Source: an uncultured Pseudomonadales bacterium (GTDB lineage: Bacteria > Pseudomonadota > Gammaproteobacteria > Pseudomonadales > Porticoccaceae). Taken from it: a stretch of DNA of 64,000 nt. Shown here piece by piece: positions 61,975 through 64,000 of this stretch. The stretch covers positions 115,743 to 179,742 of the forward strand of contig CALSSA010000008.1 of NCBI GenBank assembly GCA_943788875.1. The letters are read 5' to 3'. The position numbers and the translations under genes were made by a program. Numbering within the stretch: position 1 is the stretch's first letter; each line of letters begins with the position of its first letter. A model generated the notes under the pieces. It did not search any database and was not told the DNA's origin. It was given only the letters and a program-made list of their open reading frames with translations.

Positions 61975-63789
61975 CTAACCAGCCTCCGCATAACGGCGGA
62001 GGATATCCAAAAAGTCACCGCCGTATTTCTCAAGCTTGCTATCCCCCACTCCATTAATGCGCAGCATCTCACCCGGCGAGGTAGGCATTATATCCAGCAT
62101 CTCTTTGAGGGTGGCGTCGTGGAAGATAACGTAGGGCGGCACATTGTGTTCTTCGGCGAGAAATTTTCTGCACTCTCGCAGTTCATCCCACAGCTCTTGA
62201 TCTTCGGGCAGTATCTGAGCTTTGCGTGCAGACTTGGAGCCTGACTTTTTGCTGGATGGTGCTTTAAGCTCTTCAATACGCAGATGCAGTGACTCCTCGC
62301 CTTTTAACACCGGCCTGCACAGGTCGGTGAGTTGCAATGCGCTGTAGCCCTCAATATCAACGCGCAACAGACCGCGCACGACCAGCTGTCGAATCACCGA
62401 GCGCCACTGGGCTTCGTGAATATCACTGCCTATGCCGAAGGTACTTAGTTGCTGGTGTTGGTGCTGCAACACCTTCTCTGTCTCTTTGCCGTGCAGCACA
62501 TCCATGACATGTATAGCGCCGAAGCGCTGGCCGGTGCGGTAGATGCAGGACAGTAGCTTCTGGGCGGCTTCGGTAGCGTCCCAGGTCTGCGGTGGGATCT
62601 GGCAGTTATCGCAGTTGCCGCACTGTTCCGGGGCTTCGTCAGCAAAGTAGTTGAGCAGTACTTTGCGGCGGCAGCTGGTGACTTCGCATAGACCTAGCAT
62701 GGCATCGAGCTTATGGCGCTCGGCACGCTTAAACTGTTCGGCGCCGTCGGAGTTTTGCGCCATTTGTTGCAGGCGCACTACATCTTGCAGGCCATAGATC
62801 ATCCAGGCATCGGCGGGCTGGCCATCGCGGCCAGCGCGGCCGGTTTCCTGATAATAGGCTTCAATACTTTTCGGTAGATCCAGGTGGGCGACAAAGCGCA
62901 CATCGGGTTTATCTATGCCCATACCAAAGGCGATAGTAGCCACAATCACCACTCCGTCTTCCCGAAGGAAGCGCTTCTGATGGGTTTGTCTAAGCTGAGC
63001 TGGCAACCCGGCATGATAAGGCAAGGCGTTAAACCCCTGCTGCGTTAGCCAGGCTGCCGTGTCTTCTACCTTCTTTCGCGAAAGGCAGTAGACAATACCC
63101 GCTTCGCTTTTACGCTGTTTTAAAAAATCCAGCAGCTGCTTTTTGGCGGTGGTTTTGTTAGCAATCGCGTACCGTATATTGGGCCGATCAAAACCACTGA
63201 TATAGGAATTGGCGTCCACCAGTGACAGGCGCTCGATAATTTCTTTTCTGGTGCGCAGATCGGCGGTGGCAGTCAGGGCAATTCGCGGAATACTAGGGAA
63301 GCACTCCTGCAGTAAACTCAGGGACAGATAATCCGAGCGGAAATCATGACCCCATTGCGATACACAATGGGCCTCATCAATCGCAAACAGTGCTAATTGG
63401 CAGCGCTCCAAAAGATCCAGCGTGTAGGATTGAATCAGTCTTTCAGGGGCGATATAGAGAAGATCCAACTGCCCCGCCAAGAGCTGTTGCTCGATAATAT
63501 GTTGCTCACTATGGGAGAGGCTGGAATTTAAAAAAGCTGCTTTAACGCCAAGCTGTTGCATGGCATCAACTTGATCCTGCATCAAGGCGATTAAGGGCGA
63601 GATAATCACACCAACACCGTCGCGCAACAATGAGGGAATCTGATAACAGAGAGATTTACCACCACCGGTGGGCATTAATACTAGGGCATTATTGCCGGCA
63701 CTAACATGCTCGATAATCTCGGCCTGATGGCCACGGAAACTATCGTAGCCATACAGGCTATGAAGAATATCTAGTGCATTTTGCGACAT
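61975..63789 (-). CDS. recQ: ATP-dependent DNA helicase RecQ
   Basis: [35 protein letters not shown]-terminal HRDC-like domain. Confidence 0.97.
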   Translation of the reverse strand: MSQNALDILHSLYGYDSFRGHQAEIIEHVSAGNNALVLMPTGGGKSLCYQIPSLLRDGVGVIISPLIALMQDQVDAMQQLGVKAAFLNSSLSHSEQHIIEQQLLAGQLDLLYIAPERLIQSYTLDLLERCQLALFAIDEAHCVSQWGHDFRSDYLSLSLLQECFPSIPRIALTATADLRTRKEIIERLSLVDANSYISGFDRPNIRYAIANKTTAKKQLLDFLKQRKSEAGIVYCLSRKKVEDTAAWLTQQGFNALPYHAGLPAQLRQTHQKRFLREDGVVIVATIAFGMGIDKPDVRFVAHLDLPKSIEAYYQETGRAGRDGQPADAWMIYGLQDVVRLQQMAQNSDGAEQFKRAERHKLDAMLGLCEVTSCRRKVLLNYFADEAPEQCGNCDNCQIPPQTWDATEAAQKLLSCIYRTGQRFGAIHVMDVLHGKETEKVLQHQHQQLSTFGIGSDIHEAQWRSVIRQLVVRGLLRVDIEGYSALQLTDLCRPVLKGEESLHLRIEELKAPSSKKSGSKSARKAQILPEDQELWDELRECRKFLAEEHNVPPYVIFHDATLKEMLDIMPTSPGEMLRINGVGDSKLEKYGGDFLDILRRYAEAG

Positions 63790-63835
63790 ATTTGGGTTGC
63801 TTGTAGTTACTTAACGGTTAGATCAAGTTTGGATT

Positions 63836-64000
63836 TTACAACTGCCACTCCGTGCGGCCTGCGAAGCTGTCGCCATTATTGGTAAAGCGAATAAATGAAG
63901 GGCTAAACCGGTAGAAATAACTGCGGCCAAAAGCAGAGCCAATAAGCTGTTCCTGTTTTGTCTGCGGGTTGTCGATCAAGGATTTGATCTCCCCATACCG
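63836..64000 (-). CDS. C-terminal fragment of a CDS running off the window; product unknown
   Basis: Own translation RYGEIKSLIDNPQTKQEQLIGSAFGRSYFYRFSPSFIRFTNNGDSFAGRTEWQL*. Confidence 0.55.
   Translation of the reverse strand, partial: RYGEIKSLIDNPQTKQEQLIGSAFGRSYFYRFSPSFIRFTNNGDSFAGRTEWQL

Noticed and set aside
1-64000. CRISPR arrays, prophage, intact IS elements, rRNA
   Set aside because: No regularly spaced repeats, integrase, intact transposase or rRNA sequence recognised on reading.

Overview
The window looks like chromosomal DNA of a marine-type gammaproteobacterium (taxon inferred from gene content only). Left part (1-16.4 kb): lipid or hydrophobic-compound catabolism genes (acyl-CoA dehydrogenase, SDRs, old yellow enzyme, two acyl-CoA synthetases, enoyl-CoA hydratase, sulfatase/DUF2855 pair, nitronate monooxygenase, Rieske oxygenase), plus a wrecked haloalkane dehalogenase relic. 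16.5-24.5 kb: an accessory island with five divergent sulfotransferase-like proteins, a two-domain glycosyltransferase, a membrane protein and galE, ending at tRNA-Ala. 25-50 kb: mostly conserved core genes (gltX, usp, ECF sigma, RND efflux with TetR, tRNA-Lys, queC/queE, tol-pal, ruvABC, yebC, aspS, proS) with two Lys/Ala-rich histone-like proteins. 51-61.6 kb: a D-amino-acid/5-oxoproline cluster: DUF1445, pxpABC, DUF4392, D-amino-acid transaminase, alr, lrp, putA. Its two DGLUCY-like domains sit at opposite ends of pxpABC. The DUF4392 gene has an in-frame amber codon and the transaminase a frameshift. recQ and a truncated CDS close the window. No CRISPR array, rRNA, intact IS element or prophage was seen. 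The best candidates for something undescribed are the D-glutamate/5-oxoproline cluster and the sulfotransferase island.
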